Shown here: positions 40,866 to 51,900 of the stretch, piece by piece
Layout: each line of letters begins with the position of its first letter
Position numbering within the stretch: position 1 is the first letter of the stretch
Notes under the pieces: model-generated
What the model saw: the letters and a program-made list of their open reading frames with translations, nothing else
Told to the model about the DNA's origin: nothing
The model's database searches: none
Origin: Leptospiraceae bacterium
Lineage (GTDB): Bacteria; Spirochaetota; Leptospiria; Leptospirales; Leptospiraceae
Assembly (NCBI GenBank): GCA_024233875.1
Contig: JACKPB010000002.1
Coordinates: forward strand, 248,001 to 312,000
Length of the DNA stretch: 64,000 nucleotides
Direction: 5' to 3'
Translations under genes and position numbers: made by a program

Positions 40866-43800
40866 ATGTTTTCTTATCTGAATTATTTCTTACTATTTTT
40901 TTTTCTTACACTCAATGTTCAATTAAAATCACAGGAAGGTTCAATTGTGAAAGTTTCCTTTAGCAAATACGAGAAAGAATGGAAGCAAGTTGAAGAAGCC
41001 GAGAACAAAGGTCTTCCTAAGTCAGCTTTAGAAACGGTTTCCTCCATCTATCAAAAAGCCAAGAAAGAGAAGAATCCTGCCCAACAGGTTAAATCCATAA
41101 TTTTCCAAATCAAACTGGAAGCAGAATACAACGATGAAGAGATTGTTTCAGCAGTCAACCGACTCAAGAAAGAAATCGAAACCTCCGAATCTCCTGTCAA
41201 ACAGCTCCTTCACTCCATGCTGGGAGAATTGTACTGGAACTACTACTCCCAAAACCGTTATAAATTCTTAAATCGTACCAAAGTGGAAGGAGAAGACCCG
41301 ACTGACATTCGCACCTGGGATTTGAAAACCATTGTAGACAATACGAGCCGAGAATACCTCGAATCATTGAAGGACACAGAGTCATCCAAAGTCTTTCCTA
41401 TTGAGGCATATGAAGCCCTTCTTCATAGAGGATACAAAGGAGAGGTACTTCGCCCTACGCTTTATGATTTTTTAGCCCATAGAGCTATAGATTTTTTTGC
41501 AAATTCTGAATCCGGTCTTGTCCGGCCTGCAGATCAATTTTATATCAGCAAGTCCTCTATCCAGTCTGCCAACGGGGGAGAACTACCCCTGGACTATTTT
41601 TCGGATGCAGACGAATTCATCTCTGCAAAAATCATAACCGAAGACAAGGAATCCTTTCAATATCGGGCAGTGAAACTATTTCAGGAATTATTAGAATTTA
41701 GAAAATCAATCCTAGAAAAAACATCGGATAGTAAAGAAAAAGAAACCATCCGAATGTCATTTTTTGATGTAGATCTCAAACGCCTAAATTTCGTCAATTC
41801 TCACTCCATAGAAAAAAACAAAAAAGAGACTTATCTCAAAGTTCTGGACCTTCTTCTCAATAAATATTCCGATACTCCCCTTTTCACTTCTCTAACTGCA
41901 ATGAAAGCAGATGCCATTCTAGCCGAGTCCCGATCTTATAGAGGTGAAGAGGATGGAGAACTAAAATGGATGATCAAAAAAGCAGATCAGCTCTGTGAAG
42001 ATGCAATCAACAAATTTCCCAAATCGGATGGTGCCCAAAACTGTAGAGCTATTCGTTCTGAGATTCGAAAAAAATACTTTAGTTTCCAATTAAACAAAAT
42101 AACTCCCCCTGATGAAAAGTTCCCCCTTCTCCTTCATCACAGGAATCTCGAAGAAGTGTATGTCAAAATTTTCCACTACAACCCTGAGGATGCCAATACG
42201 GTTCGTGATCTTTACAATGGTTTTTCAAAAAAAGGATTGTATCGCGAATATGAATCTCTTTTTGTCGAATTCTACTCAAATCTCTCGCCTGTAAGAGATT
42301 TCAAAGTCAACCTCAAGAATGATGGAGATTTTTATGAACATTCCTCAGAAATCATTCTACCGGAATTGGAAACAGGAAGATATATAGTCTTCCTTTCTCC
42401 GGATGAGGAGCTTAAGTCCAAAAACACTTCTGTGATCTACGATCTCTTTAATGTAAGCAACCTGGCGTATCTCTCCAGAAATACAGATGATTCAAAAGAG
42501 TTTTACATAACAGATCGTAATACAGGTGACCCCATACAAAATGTCAGGATCAATCAATGGGATGTTCATTACAATAGCAATAAGGGAGTATACGATACGG
42601 ATATAGTAGATAGCTTCAAGACAGACCAGAATGGATTTTTCAAACTTCCCCTCTTTCTGGATAATAAAAGTCGAAGCTATTACCTGGAATTGATTTATGG
42701 AACTGAATCAATCCTTATCGCCAATGAAGGGATAGGTCTCTACGAGAGTCATCTTGGATATTTCTCCCAAGGGAGAAAGTATTCCTATAACAATGAAAAT
42801 CATGAAATCTCCAGAGTGTTTTTCTTTACCGACCGTGGGATCTACAGACCCGGACAGCAACTTTTCTTCAAAGGTATTCTTCTCACTAAAGGGAAAGAAG
42901 ATTCCAAAATACTACCCAATACAAACGTAAACGTAATACTGCAAAATCCTAACGGACAAAAAGCAGGACAATTGAGTCTTACATCCAATGAATACGGATC
43001 TGTCAATGGAGCCTTTACCCTTCCTACGGGAGGAATCACAGGTTCCTTCACACTCTACGCTGAAGGATTCAATGGAAACCAATCCATTTCTGTAGAAGAA
43101 TACAAACGCCCCAAATTCGAAACTACAATCTTACCTATTCAGGGATCTTACAAACTAAAGGACAAATTAAAGGTTACAGGAAACGCCAAAGCTTATTCCG
43201 GAGCCAATATAGATGGTGCGAAAGTGAAGTACAGAGTCAAGCGGGTAGTCATCTTTCCCAGATGGTGGTATTATTACTTTGATTCATCTTCCTACTCTTC
43301 TGAAATGGAAATCACTTCAGGTGAAACCATAACCGATGAAAAAGGAGAGTTTCAGGTTTTGTTTGAAGCCCTACCCGATCTCTCTATATCTGAATCTTCC
43401 AATCCAAAATTTCATTTTCGGGTAGAAGCTGATGTCACCGATATCAATGGAGAGACCAGGTCTGCCTCCAGAGTTATCGTTGCCGGATACAGTTCTTTGG
43501 TTGTGAATCTAAATTCCCCTGATAAGTTTTTTTCAGCCGATGACAATAAGATAAAGATCTCAACCGAAAACCTTTCGGGAGAATTCGAACCTGTAGACGT
43601 CAATATTTCACTCACATCTTTAAAGTCTCCCGACAAAGCTTATAGAAAACGTATATGGCAAAAGCCCGACCGTCCACTATATTCAAAAGAAGAATGGGAG
43701 AAATCTCTTCCTTATGATGAATATGCAAATGAAACCAATTTCTACACCTGGGATGAAGACACAAAAGTCCTCGAGATGAAATTGAACACAAAAGATCAAA

Positions 43801-46800
43801 AATCTTTTACATTAGAAAATTATGATTCTCTCAAACCGGGCGTCTACAAACTGGAAGCCTCTGCTTTGGACCCGGATAAAAAAGAAGTAAAAGACATTCA
43901 ATACATTACCATCTTCGGTTCAAAATCTCCCGAATTGCCCTATCCCACTATGGATCTCTTTGAAGTTCGAAAGGCATATGCAGAAGTTGGAGAGACTGCC
44001 CATTTCATCATAAACAATCAATTCCGCGGGAAAGCTTTGTATGAGTTAGAACACAAGGGAAAGGTTGTGTATTCAGAATGGTTGGATCCATCGAAGACTC
44101 CTTCTTCGCTTTTTTCCCTCCAAATACCGATTATCGAAAAATTTCGAGGAAATTTTGGAATTCATATAACTTATGTTCACAAAAATCGCTTTTTCCAACA
44201 CTCCCAGAACATCTCGGTACCTTATTCGAACAAAAAATTGGATATCAAATTTATGAGTTTTAGAAATAAGTTAGAGCCGGGTTCACAGGAAGAATGGAAA
44301 CTCATCATCAAAGGGGCTGAAAAAGATAAGATAGCCGCCGAAATGCTGGCAACTATGTATGACGCTTCCCTGGATGCATTTCGATCCAACCCATTTCATT
44401 TTGATATTCATAATTTCACCTATCCGCGACAGGCCTGGTCATCTCTAAATGCATTTCGTACAACTGATTCTCATCGTTATGAAAACAACTGGAATCAAAT
44501 GGATTACCGAGTCAATTATAGCTATGATACTCTGGACTGGTTCAATTTTGATTTCGGCTATCATGGGCATCGAAGATATAGAAAGAAGTCGAAATCAGCA
44601 ACTAGAGATATGGAAGGTGGAGAACCACCTTTACTGGAAAAGAATATGGATGAAGCACCCTCGCCTGCACCGGCAATGGCGATGTCAGATTCAGCTTCCG
44701 ATGAAGCAGAAGAAGCGGTAGCCAAAGCAGACAAGCCATCTTCCCCCAAACCGGCCGAACGCAAAGAAGAAGAGTCCTCTGAAGAAGGAAAGGTTGAGAT
44801 CCGTTCCAATTTCAGTGAAACTGCGTTTTTCTATCCCGAATTGACAACAGATAGTGAGGGGACAGTCATAGTATCCTTCAAATTACCTGATAGTTTGACC
44901 CGATGGAAAATGCAGGGATTTGCCCACACTAAAAATCTTTCTTATGGATTTATAACCAATGAGCTCATCGCTCAGAAAGATCTTATGATTGTTCCCAATC
45001 CTCCGAGATTCTTTCGCGAAGGGGATTCCATGACTTTCTCAGTGAAGGTCACCAATCTCTCGGAAGAAAATCTCTCGGGAAAAATCAAACTGGAACTTTT
45101 TGATTCTGTTTCCATGAAGCCGGTGACGGAACTATTCATGAAAGAAAATTCAGAAAAAGATTTTGCATCCAATAGTGGACTCAGTTCATCCGTCTCCTGG
45201 GATTTAAAAATTCCGGAAAAAATCACTGCTGTCACCTATCGTTTAGTAGCGACTGCAGGAAAATTTTCCGATGGAGAGGAGCTTGCCATTCCGGTTTTGA
45301 CCAATCGAATGCTTGTTACCGAAACTCTTCCCCTTCCTATACGTACTACAGGTTCCAAAGAATTTAAATTTGAAAAACTCATAAATTCAGGAAATTCAGA
45401 TACGCTTAGGCACAATAATTTTTCCATAGAGTTCACGGCAAACCCCGCATGGTATGCGATTCAAGCTCTCCCCTATCTCATGGAATATCCATATGAATGC
45501 GTTGAGCAAACCTTCAGTAGATACTATGCAAACTCCCTTTCTACTCATATAGTAAATTCTAATCCTAAGATAAAAAAAGTTTTTGATGCCTGGAAATCAG
45601 TCCCCGACTCCAAAAAAGGATCCCTGATTTCCAATCTCGAAAAAAATCAAGAATTGAAAACAATACTTCTGGAAGATACTCCATGGATCAGAAATGCCAT
45701 CAATGAAACAGAAAGAAGAAAACGTATAGCGCTTCTATTTGATATCAATCGCATGAGCTCTGAATTGGGTAGGGCTTTCAAAAAAATCAAAGAGACACAG
45801 ATGAGTGAAGGAGCCTGGCCCTGGTTCAAAGGTATGGAACCCAACCGTTATATGACTCAACATATTTTAACAGGAATGGCTCATCTGAAACACCTGGGTG
45901 TCAAATCTCCTGCAGAGTCGGAATTGGATTCAATTATTCTGAATGGTATGGGCTATATGGATCGAGCCCTAGCCAGAGACTATTTAGAACTCAAACGATT
46001 GGCGGATGGGAAAAAAATTGATTTGAAGGACAATCACCTAAGTTTTTTACAAATCCAATATCTGTACACACGAAGTTACTTCGGTAAAATTCCTATCCCC
46101 AAAGAATCTGAAGAAGCTGTAAAATACTTCACAAAACAGGCTAAGACATATTGGATGGATAGCAATAAATACATGCAGGGAATGATAGCCCTGGCTCTAC
46201 ATAGAATGGAGGACAGTAAGACTCCGGTAGAGATCTTAAAATCGCTAAAAGAAACAGCCTTAGTATCTGAAGAATTGGGTATGTATTGGAAGACTCAACG
46301 CGGATACTTTTGGTACCAAATGCCGATTGAAACTCAGGCATTGATGATTGAAGTTTTTGATGAAGTAGGAAAAGACGAAAAGACAGTTGATGAACTGAAG
46401 ACCTGGTTGTTGAAGAACAAACAAACTACCGAATGGGAAACAACCAAAGCGACTTCTGAAGCAATTTATGCCCTTTTACTCAGAGGTTCAAATCTTCTTG
46501 AAAACGAACAACTTCCCGTAATAACCACAGGATCAAAGAAAATCGATCCCGGTAATGACCCAAAAATAAAAACTTCTGCAGGAGCAGGTTACTTCAAAGT
46601 TTCCTTCTCTCCTTCAGAAATAAAACCTGAAATGGGAAATATCACAATTCAGAAAGACTACAAAGGTGTTAGCTGGGGAGCCGCCTACTGGCAATATTTT
46701 GAAAACCTGGACAAAATCACCCCTGCAGAGACTCCTCTACAATTGAAAAAACAGGTATTCAAGCAATCCGATTCAAAAACCGGACCGGTCCTTTCCCCTC

Positions 46801-47153
46801 TCTCAGACAAAGATCCTCTCAATGTAGGAGATCTTTTGAAAGTCCGTATAGAGCTAAGAGTAGACCGGGAAATGGAGTATGTTCATATGAAAGACATGAG
46901 AGCTTCTGCTTTGGAACCCATCAATGTCTTTTCCCAATACAAGTACCAGGATGGACTGGGATACTTTGAAAATACCAGAGATACCGCAACAAACTTTTTC
47001 TTTGATTATTTACCCAAGGGTACTTATGTATTTGAATATCCTCTACGCGTAACACACAAGGGTGACTTTTCAAATGGTATCACAACCATCCAATCAATGT
47101 ATGCACCGGAATTTTCCAGTCACTCAGAAGGAATCCGGATCAAGGTAAAATAA
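40866..47153 (+). CDS. Giant bacterial alpha-2-macroglobulin-family protein
   Basis: A 2095-residue exported protein. An N-terminal hydrophobic signal (residues 1-~22, ending KSQEG) is followed by a ~500-residue helical TPR-like region. A series of MG domains then appears: YITDRNTGDPIQNVRINQW and FFTDRGIYRPGQQLFFKG are hallmarks of macroglobulin MG2-type domains. Residues ~1240-1310 form a Pro/Ala/Glu/Ser-rich low-complexity insert. After it, SETAFFYPELTTDSEGTVIVSFKLPDSLTRWKMQG leads to the thioester motif YECVEQTF (Cys1545, Glu-Gln1547-1548). A C-terminal alpha-helical thioester domain and MG region complete it. Such proteins trap proteases or protect the cell surface. No penicillin-binding partner (pbpC) gene is adjacent. 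The layout resembles Bacteroidetes-type long macroglobulins. Confidence 0.9.
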   Translation: MFSYLNYFLLFFFLTLNVQLKSQEGSIVKVSFSKYEKEWKQVEEAENKGLPKSALETVSSIYQKAKKEKNPAQQVKSIIFQIKLEAEYNDEEIVSAVNRLKKEIETSESPVKQLLHSMLGELYWNYYSQNRYKFLNRTKVEGEDPTDIRTWDLKTIVDNTSREYLESLKDTESSKVFPIEAYEALLHRGYKGEVLRPTLYDFLAHRAIDFFANSESGLVRPADQFYISKSSIQSANGGELPLDYFSDADEFISAKIITEDKESFQYRAVKLFQELLEFRKSILEKTSDSKEKETIRMSFFDVDLKRLNFVNSHSIEKNKKETYLKVLDLLLNKYSDTPLFTSLTAMKADAILAESRSYRGEEDGELKWMIKKADQLCEDAINKFPKSDGAQNCRAIRSEIRKKYFSFQLNKITPPDEKFPLLLHHRNLEEVYVKIFHYNPEDANTVRDLYNGFSKKGLYREYESLFVEFYSNLSPVRDFKVNLKNDGDFYEHSSEIILPELETGRYIVFLSPDEELKSKNTSVIYDLFNVSNLAYLSRNTDDSKEFYITDRNTGDPIQNVRINQWDVHYNSNKGVYDTDIVDSFKTDQNGFFKLPLFLDNKSRSYYLELIYGTESILIANEGIGLYESHLGYFSQGRKYSYNNENHEISRVFFFTDRGIYRPGQQLFFKGILLTKGKEDSKILPNTNVNVILQNPNGQKAGQLSLTSNEYGSVNGAFTLPTGGITGSFTLYAEGFNGNQSISVEEYKRPKFETTILPIQGSYKLKDKLKVTGNAKAYSGANIDGAKVKYRVKRVVIFPRWWYYYFDSSSYSSEMEITSGETITDEKGEFQVLFEALPDLSISESSNPKFHFRVEADVTDINGETRSASRVIVAGYSSLVVNLNSPDKFFSADDNKIKISTENLSGEFEPVDVNISLTSLKSPDKAYRKRIWQKPDRPLYSKEEWEKSLPYDEYANETNFYTWDEDTKVLEMKLNTKDQKSFTLENYDSLKPGVYKLEASALDPDKKEVKDIQYITIFGSKSPELPYPTMDLFEVRKAYAEVGETAHFIINNQFRGKALYELEHKGKVVYSEWLDPSKTPSSLFSLQIPIIEKFRGNFGIHITYVHKNRFFQHSQNISVPYSNKKLDIKFMSFRNKLEPGSQEEWKLIIKGAEKDKIAAEMLATMYDASLDAFRSNPFHFDIHNFTYPRQAWSSLNAFRTTDSHRYENNWNQMDYRVNYSYDTLDWFNFDFGYHGHRRYRKKSKSATRDMEGGEPPLLEKNMDEAPSPAPAMAMSDSASDEAEEAVAKADKPSSPKPAERKEEESSEEGKVEIRSNFSETAFFYPELTTDSEGTVIVSFKLPDSLTRWKMQGFAHTKNLSYGFITNELIAQKDLMIVPNPPRFFREGDSMTFSVKVTNLSEENLSGKIKLELFDSVSMKPVTELFMKENSEKDFASNSGLSSSVSWDLKIPEKITAVTYRLVATAGKFSDGEELAIPVLTNRMLVTETLPLPIRTTGSKEFKFEKLINSGNSDTLRHNNFSIEFTANPAWYAIQALPYLMEYPYECVEQTFSRYYANSLSTHIVNSNPKIKKVFDAWKSVPDSKKGSLISNLEKNQELKTILLEDTPWIRNAINETERRKRIALLFDINRMSSELGRAFKKIKETQMSEGAWPWFKGMEPNRYMTQHILTGMAHLKHLGVKSPAESELDSIILNGMGYMDRALARDYLELKRLADGKKIDLKDNHLSFLQIQYLYTRSYFGKIPIPKESEEAVKYFTKQAKTYWMDSNKYMQGMIALALHRMEDSKTPVEILKSLKETALVSEELGMYWKTQRGYFWYQMPIETQALMIEVFDEVGKDEKTVDELKTWLLKNKQTTEWETTKATSEAIYALLLRGSNLLENEQLPVITTGSKKIDPGNDPKIKTSAGAGYFKVSFSPSEIKPEMGNITIQKDYKGVSWGAAYWQYFENLDKITPAETPLQLKKQVFKQSDSKTGPVLSPLSDKDPLNVGDLLKVRIELRVDREMEYVHMKDMRASALEPINVFSQYKYQDGLGYFENTRDTATNFFFDYLPKGTYVFEYPLRVTHKGDFSNGITTIQSMYAPEFSSHSEGIRIKVK

Positions 47154-47171
47154 AGAGAAAATTGTATTGAA

Positions 47172-47204
47172 ATGGATTCTGAAAGCTAAGACTTCAGAAT
47201 CCAT
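47172..47204. terminator. Long bidirectional terminator hairpin
   Basis: Perfect 12-bp stem ATGGATTCTGAA / TTCAGAATCCAT (47172-47183, 47193-47204) with a 9-base loop; pairing continues outward after a one-base bulge. It overlaps the 3' end of the hybrid-kinase coding sequence and serves both convergent genes. Confidence 0.75.
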
Positions 47205-48916
47205 TCAATCTTTGTATGTTTTTCTAAAATCGCATAGAAATCAGAGATATTAAATGGTTTTGAAATAAATCCACTAATTCCCGATTCATCCAGATTTTCT
47301 AATTCAGCTTCTGTATTACTGGCAGAAATCATAATTATCACTATATTGGCATTATTAGGATTTTGTTTTATTATGGAAGATGCCTGCAACCCTTCCATAT
47401 CAGGCATTCTGAGATCCATCAAGATCATATCCGGGTGAAAATCTTCAGTAACCTGAATGGCTTCTCTGCCACTGGAAGCTTCTCTTAACATAAATCCAAT
47501 CGGACGCAGAATTTCCTTTAGAATAAATCGATTCAGATCAATATCATCAACGATAAGAATCTTTTTCCTATCTCCTTTGTAACCGATAATCTTCTTAACC
47601 AACCCCAAAGGTTCCTCGGGCATAGGAATATCTTTATGAACTACCTGTATAGGAATAGTAAAGGCAAACTGACTTCCCTTTCCTATTTCACTAGTTACTT
47701 CCAGTTTTCCATTCATAAGTTCTATTAATTTTTTAGTAATAGATAAACCCAAACCTGTTCCTGTAATCATTTTTTGATCACCAGCCTGCTGAAACGGTTC
47801 GAAAATTTTCTCCAAATCGGACGGAGCGATTCCACGACCGGTATCTATTACTTTAATAGTCAATTTATTACTGGCAAAAAGAAACTCGATAGAAACTTTT
47901 CCGGTATTTGTAAACTTAAATGCGTTGCTCAATAAATTAAAGATTATCTGCCTCAATCGCTTCTCGTCGGAACACACCCAATCGGGAACATCGTCCGGGT
48001 CACTTTCAACTGAATGAATCGAAAAATCAAATTCCAGAGATTTTTTTGTAGCCATTGCCTGAAAAATTGCATGAATGTCATTTAGGAATATTTTCAAATT
48101 GAATTCATTTTCTTCAATTTGAAGCTTATTGGCCTCTATTTTAGATATATCTAATATATCATTTATCAATCCAAGCAAATTTTCTGCACTACGATGAATG
48201 ACCTGAAGCATGTTCAAATTAGATTCTTTCAGCTCATCCCTAATTAGAAGTAATTGAGTATATCCTAATATTCCATTGAGAGGAGTTCGTAACTCATGGC
48301 TCATATTAGCCAAAAACATAGATTTTATCTTATTCGCCTTTTCAGCTACCTGTTTGGCTACCTCAAGTTCCTCTTCGTACTTTTTTTGTTCTGTAATGTC
48401 TATCATGGATATTAGAAACAAATCTTCAGTTAAATCACCGAAGAAACTTCTACCTTCCAATATAACAGTTATTTTATCAGAAGATTTGATATTCAAATTG
48501 AGCTCACATCTCTGCATATCATAACCTTCTTTCAATCTCTTTAAAAATCTGGAGTAATCTTCAATGGAATCATGATGAATGTAGCCTGTAAATGGCTTCC
48601 CGTGGAGAGAGTGGATGTCCTTGTTCAACATTTTGGATGCATTTTGGTTACAGCTTTTTATCACTCCATTCTGTGTGATCTCCAAATAAGCTACGGGAGC
48701 GTACATATAAAGATTTTGATATCGATCTCTTGAGTTTTGTAATTCTTCCTGATTTTTCTGAAACTCTTCATTCTGTAATTCTAGCTCGACCTGGTATGTC
48801 TTGAGCTCTAGGAATACTTTTTTGAGATCATCCGTTTCACTTCGGGAGAGATGAAATTTTTCTTTATTGAGGATCATCTCTGCCCTCTTCCTCAAATTTT
48901 CTTTATAACTATCCAA
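47186..48916 (-). CDS. PAS-domain hybrid sensor histidine kinase
   Basis: A 576-residue cytoplasmic protein. An N-terminal coiled region (TYQVELELQNEEFQKNQEEL) leads into a PAS domain at ~65-185. The kinase core follows: H-box HELRTPLNGILGYTQLL, N-box QIIFNLLSNAFKFT, G-boxes DTGRGIAPSD and GTGLGLSITKKLI. A C-terminal receiver ends the protein (KILIVDDIDLNR, phosphoacceptor in ILMDLRMPDME, FISKPF). No membrane segment is present. The frame begins at TTG 48916 with GAGGAAAA upstream, 23 bases after the CheB-CheR gene; ATG 48877 is the alternative. It is probably co-transcribed with and functionally paired to the CheB-CheR-PAS gene. Confidence 0.9.
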   Translation of the reverse strand: MDSYKENLRKRAEMILNKEKFHLSRSETDDLKKVFLELKTYQVELELQNEEFQKNQEELQNSRDRYQNLYMYAPVAYLEITQNGVIKSCNQNASKMLNKDIHSLHGKPFTGYIHHDSIEDYSRFLKRLKEGYDMQRCELNLNIKSSDKITVILEGRSFFGDLTEDLFLISMIDITEQKKYEEELEVAKQVAEKANKIKSMFLANMSHELRTPLNGILGYTQLLLIRDELKESNLNMLQVIHRSAENLLGLINDILDISKIEANKLQIEENEFNLKIFLNDIHAIFQAMATKKSLEFDFSIHSVESDPDDVPDWVCSDEKRLRQIIFNLLSNAFKFTNTGKVSIEFLFASNKLTIKVIDTGRGIAPSDLEKIFEPFQQAGDQKMITGTGLGLSITKKLIELMNGKLEVTSEIGKGSQFAFTIPIQVVHKDIPMPEEPLGLVKKIIGYKGDRKKILIVDDIDLNRFILKEILRPIGFMLREASSGREAIQVTEDFHPDMILMDLRMPDMEGLQASSIIKQNPNNANIVIIMISASNTEAELENLDESGISGFISKPFNISDFYAILEKHTKIEWILKS

Positions 48917-48939
48917 TTTTAAGTTTTCCTCAAAAATGA

Positions 48940-51900
48940 TTACGTCTTTAGTATTGAAATAAAGGAATCTATAACACCTTTATTGTTCTGTAGGGGAATC
49001 AAGATTTGATCATATTTCATTTCCTTCCCGAATTTATGTTTTCTGAGTGTTGATGAGGGCAGAATACTTTCTCCCTTCAATAATCTTTTTACTATCTCCT
49101 TTTCATTTTTAAGTGCAGACTCAGGAATCAATGAATATATAGATTTTCCTATTACTTCTCTTTGAGAATATCCTAAAGATTTTTCTGCCTTAGAATTCCA
49201 TGCTGCGATCTTTCCACTTTTTTGAATCAAGATTGCAGGTTCTGCATAATTCTCGATCATTTCTTCATGTGAAGACTGGATATGGTTTTTCTTAAAAGCA
49301 TTTGAAAAATCCTGAACTGTTCCAATTATTTTTACTACGTTTCCATCGATCATCTCAGGTTTAGCAATAATTCTTATAAATAAATCATTACCCCTGAAAG
49401 ACCGAACTCTTATATCCTGACTTATTTTTTTATGCTTAAAAATACACTTATTGAATTCTTTTTTCAATAAGTCTTTAGTGATATAATCAGCTTCGTGATA
49501 CATATCCTCAAGAGATGGTTTATAACTTGCATCAACTTCATATATCTCTCTTGTGATTTCGGTCCAAACCATTTCATCTTCCTGAATTTGAAAAACCCAA
49601 CCACCAATTCTGGCCAATTGATGAAGCTCTTCAAGAAGTATACTGGTTTCTTTTAAATCCGCTATAGCTTTTTCCCTATCGGTAACATCCCTGACCTGAA
49701 CTATAAAATATTGAGCTGTTTTGTCTTCTGTTCTCACTATAGAAAAAGATAAAACAACCCATAGATAATAATTCTCCTTATGGAGGACTCTGATTTTCAT
49801 TTCAAAATAATCTGTTTTCCCTTCCGCCAGTTCCTCCAGATTTGCTCTCAGATTCATCTGAAATTCATCATGAGATATTTTGAATATAGTCATTTTCAAA
49901 AATTCTATATCGGAATAGTCTAAAAGATCTATCATTTTAGAGTTTACTTTTAGAAACTCCCCGTAGTAAGAAAGAATGGCCATTCCGATACCGGAATATT
50001 CAAATGCAGATCGAAATCTCTCTTCGCTACGGGCGAGGTTCGCTTCGGCTATTTTTCGCACACTAATATCAACGAATGTAATGACTATCCCTTCTATTAC
50101 ATTATCAGAAGCCATAAACTGTAGAATTCTCATGATAAAATGCTGATTGTTTTCTACCTGAATCTCTCTTTCGACAACATTGCCTTTTTGTGATACATTA
50201 CTCAATACCTGCAATAAATCATGAAATTCCATATTGTAAGAAAAGTTCGAAATATTTCTACCTATATCAATTTTTGAAATATTAAAAAACTTTCTGATAT
50301 TAGGAGTGAATTTTCTAATCCTGAAATCAAGATCCAGAAATAGTGTAGCGATCTGAGTACTATTCAATAAATTATCAAAATCATTAGTTATCTGAATCAG
50401 GTCTTCCAGCTTTTGTAAATACTCAGCATTGACTGTTATCAACTCTTCATTCACTGATTGAAGTTCTTCATTTGTACTTTGTAGCTCTTCATTAGAAGCC
50501 AGCAATTCTTCATTGGTCGCCTGAAGCTCTTCATTAGATGTTTCTAATTCTTCAACTGTTGCCTGAAGATTTTCACGGGTAATCTGAAGATCTGTCTCGA
50601 GTTCTTTGATACGAAGACTGGAATGAATGCTCGGATCATACACTTCCCCTTCCGATTTGATTGAAGGCTTCATACTGACTTCTTCAAAAATAATAAAGAA
50701 GTTATCCGAATTTAGATCTTTGGTAGTGAAGGGTTGAATCGTCAAATTTAGATTCGTGATTTTATCATCATCTTTAATTATAATATCATTATATATAACT
50801 TCTTTTCCGGTTTTCTTTGACTTATGGAGGCCCGTGCTTATTGCAGTACTCAATTCTAATCGTAAGTTTTTTGAAATTGTGAGGTTGATCTTTCCCCGAT
50901 TCATGCGAATGTATTTTTCTGCATCACCAAAAATATATTCTATGTTATTATTCCCATTTACCAATAAGGCAGAAGGCTCGAACTTTTCCATGAGAGTATG
51001 ATAGATAACATCTTCATAGGATTTCTCCCTAGAACTCGCAGACCTAACTTCAAGCCCAAGAGGATTCAGAGCCGGACTAACATTCCGAAAGAGATCCTCT
51101 CTCATCTCCAAACTCAAAGTATTTTTTCCAATTTTTTGATAAAACTTCAGACGATTGTCGAGAGGACGGAAATGGGAGAGCATTTGACCGATGGTCTCAC
51201 TTTTGCCCAATAACAAAAATCCCATAGGATTGAGAGCAAAATGAATGTAACTCAGTGCCCGTTTTTGGGCAGTAGTTTCGAGATAAATCAATAGATTTCT
51301 ACAGGTGATGAGGTCAATTTTATTGAAAGGAGGGTCTTTGATGATGTTCTGAAAGGCAAAAATCACCATTTTACGTATAGATTCGATGATTTGATAAGAA
51401 TTTTCCTTTCGAATGAAGTACTTCGAAAGTCGTTCGGAGGACACATCCACTGCTATATTGTCAGTATAGAGTCCTGCGGTGGCGGCTACCAGGGATGTAT
51501 TGTCGATGTCGGTCGCAAAGATTTTGATTTCCGCATTTTCTCCCGTTTCCTCCATATACTCACGGAATAAAATAGCAAGAGAATAAGCTTCCTCACCTGT
51601 GGAACAACCCACAGCCCATACCCTTAAAGGAACATTCACCTTCCTATTGGAAAAGATTTTTGGGATGATTTTCTTTTTTAAGTATTCAAAAGTTTCAGGA
51701 TCTCGAAAGAAATTAGTTACATTGATCAATAATTCATCTACCAATGTAGCTACTTCTACATTAGACTTTTCTAAAAGTTCGATATACTCATCTACTGATT
51801 TGATTTGACAGATCCCCATCCTCTTCTCTACCCGTCTGAGAATTGTAGTAGATTTGTAGTGGGTAAAATCCATGTCCTTAGTTTTCAAAATTATAGACAT

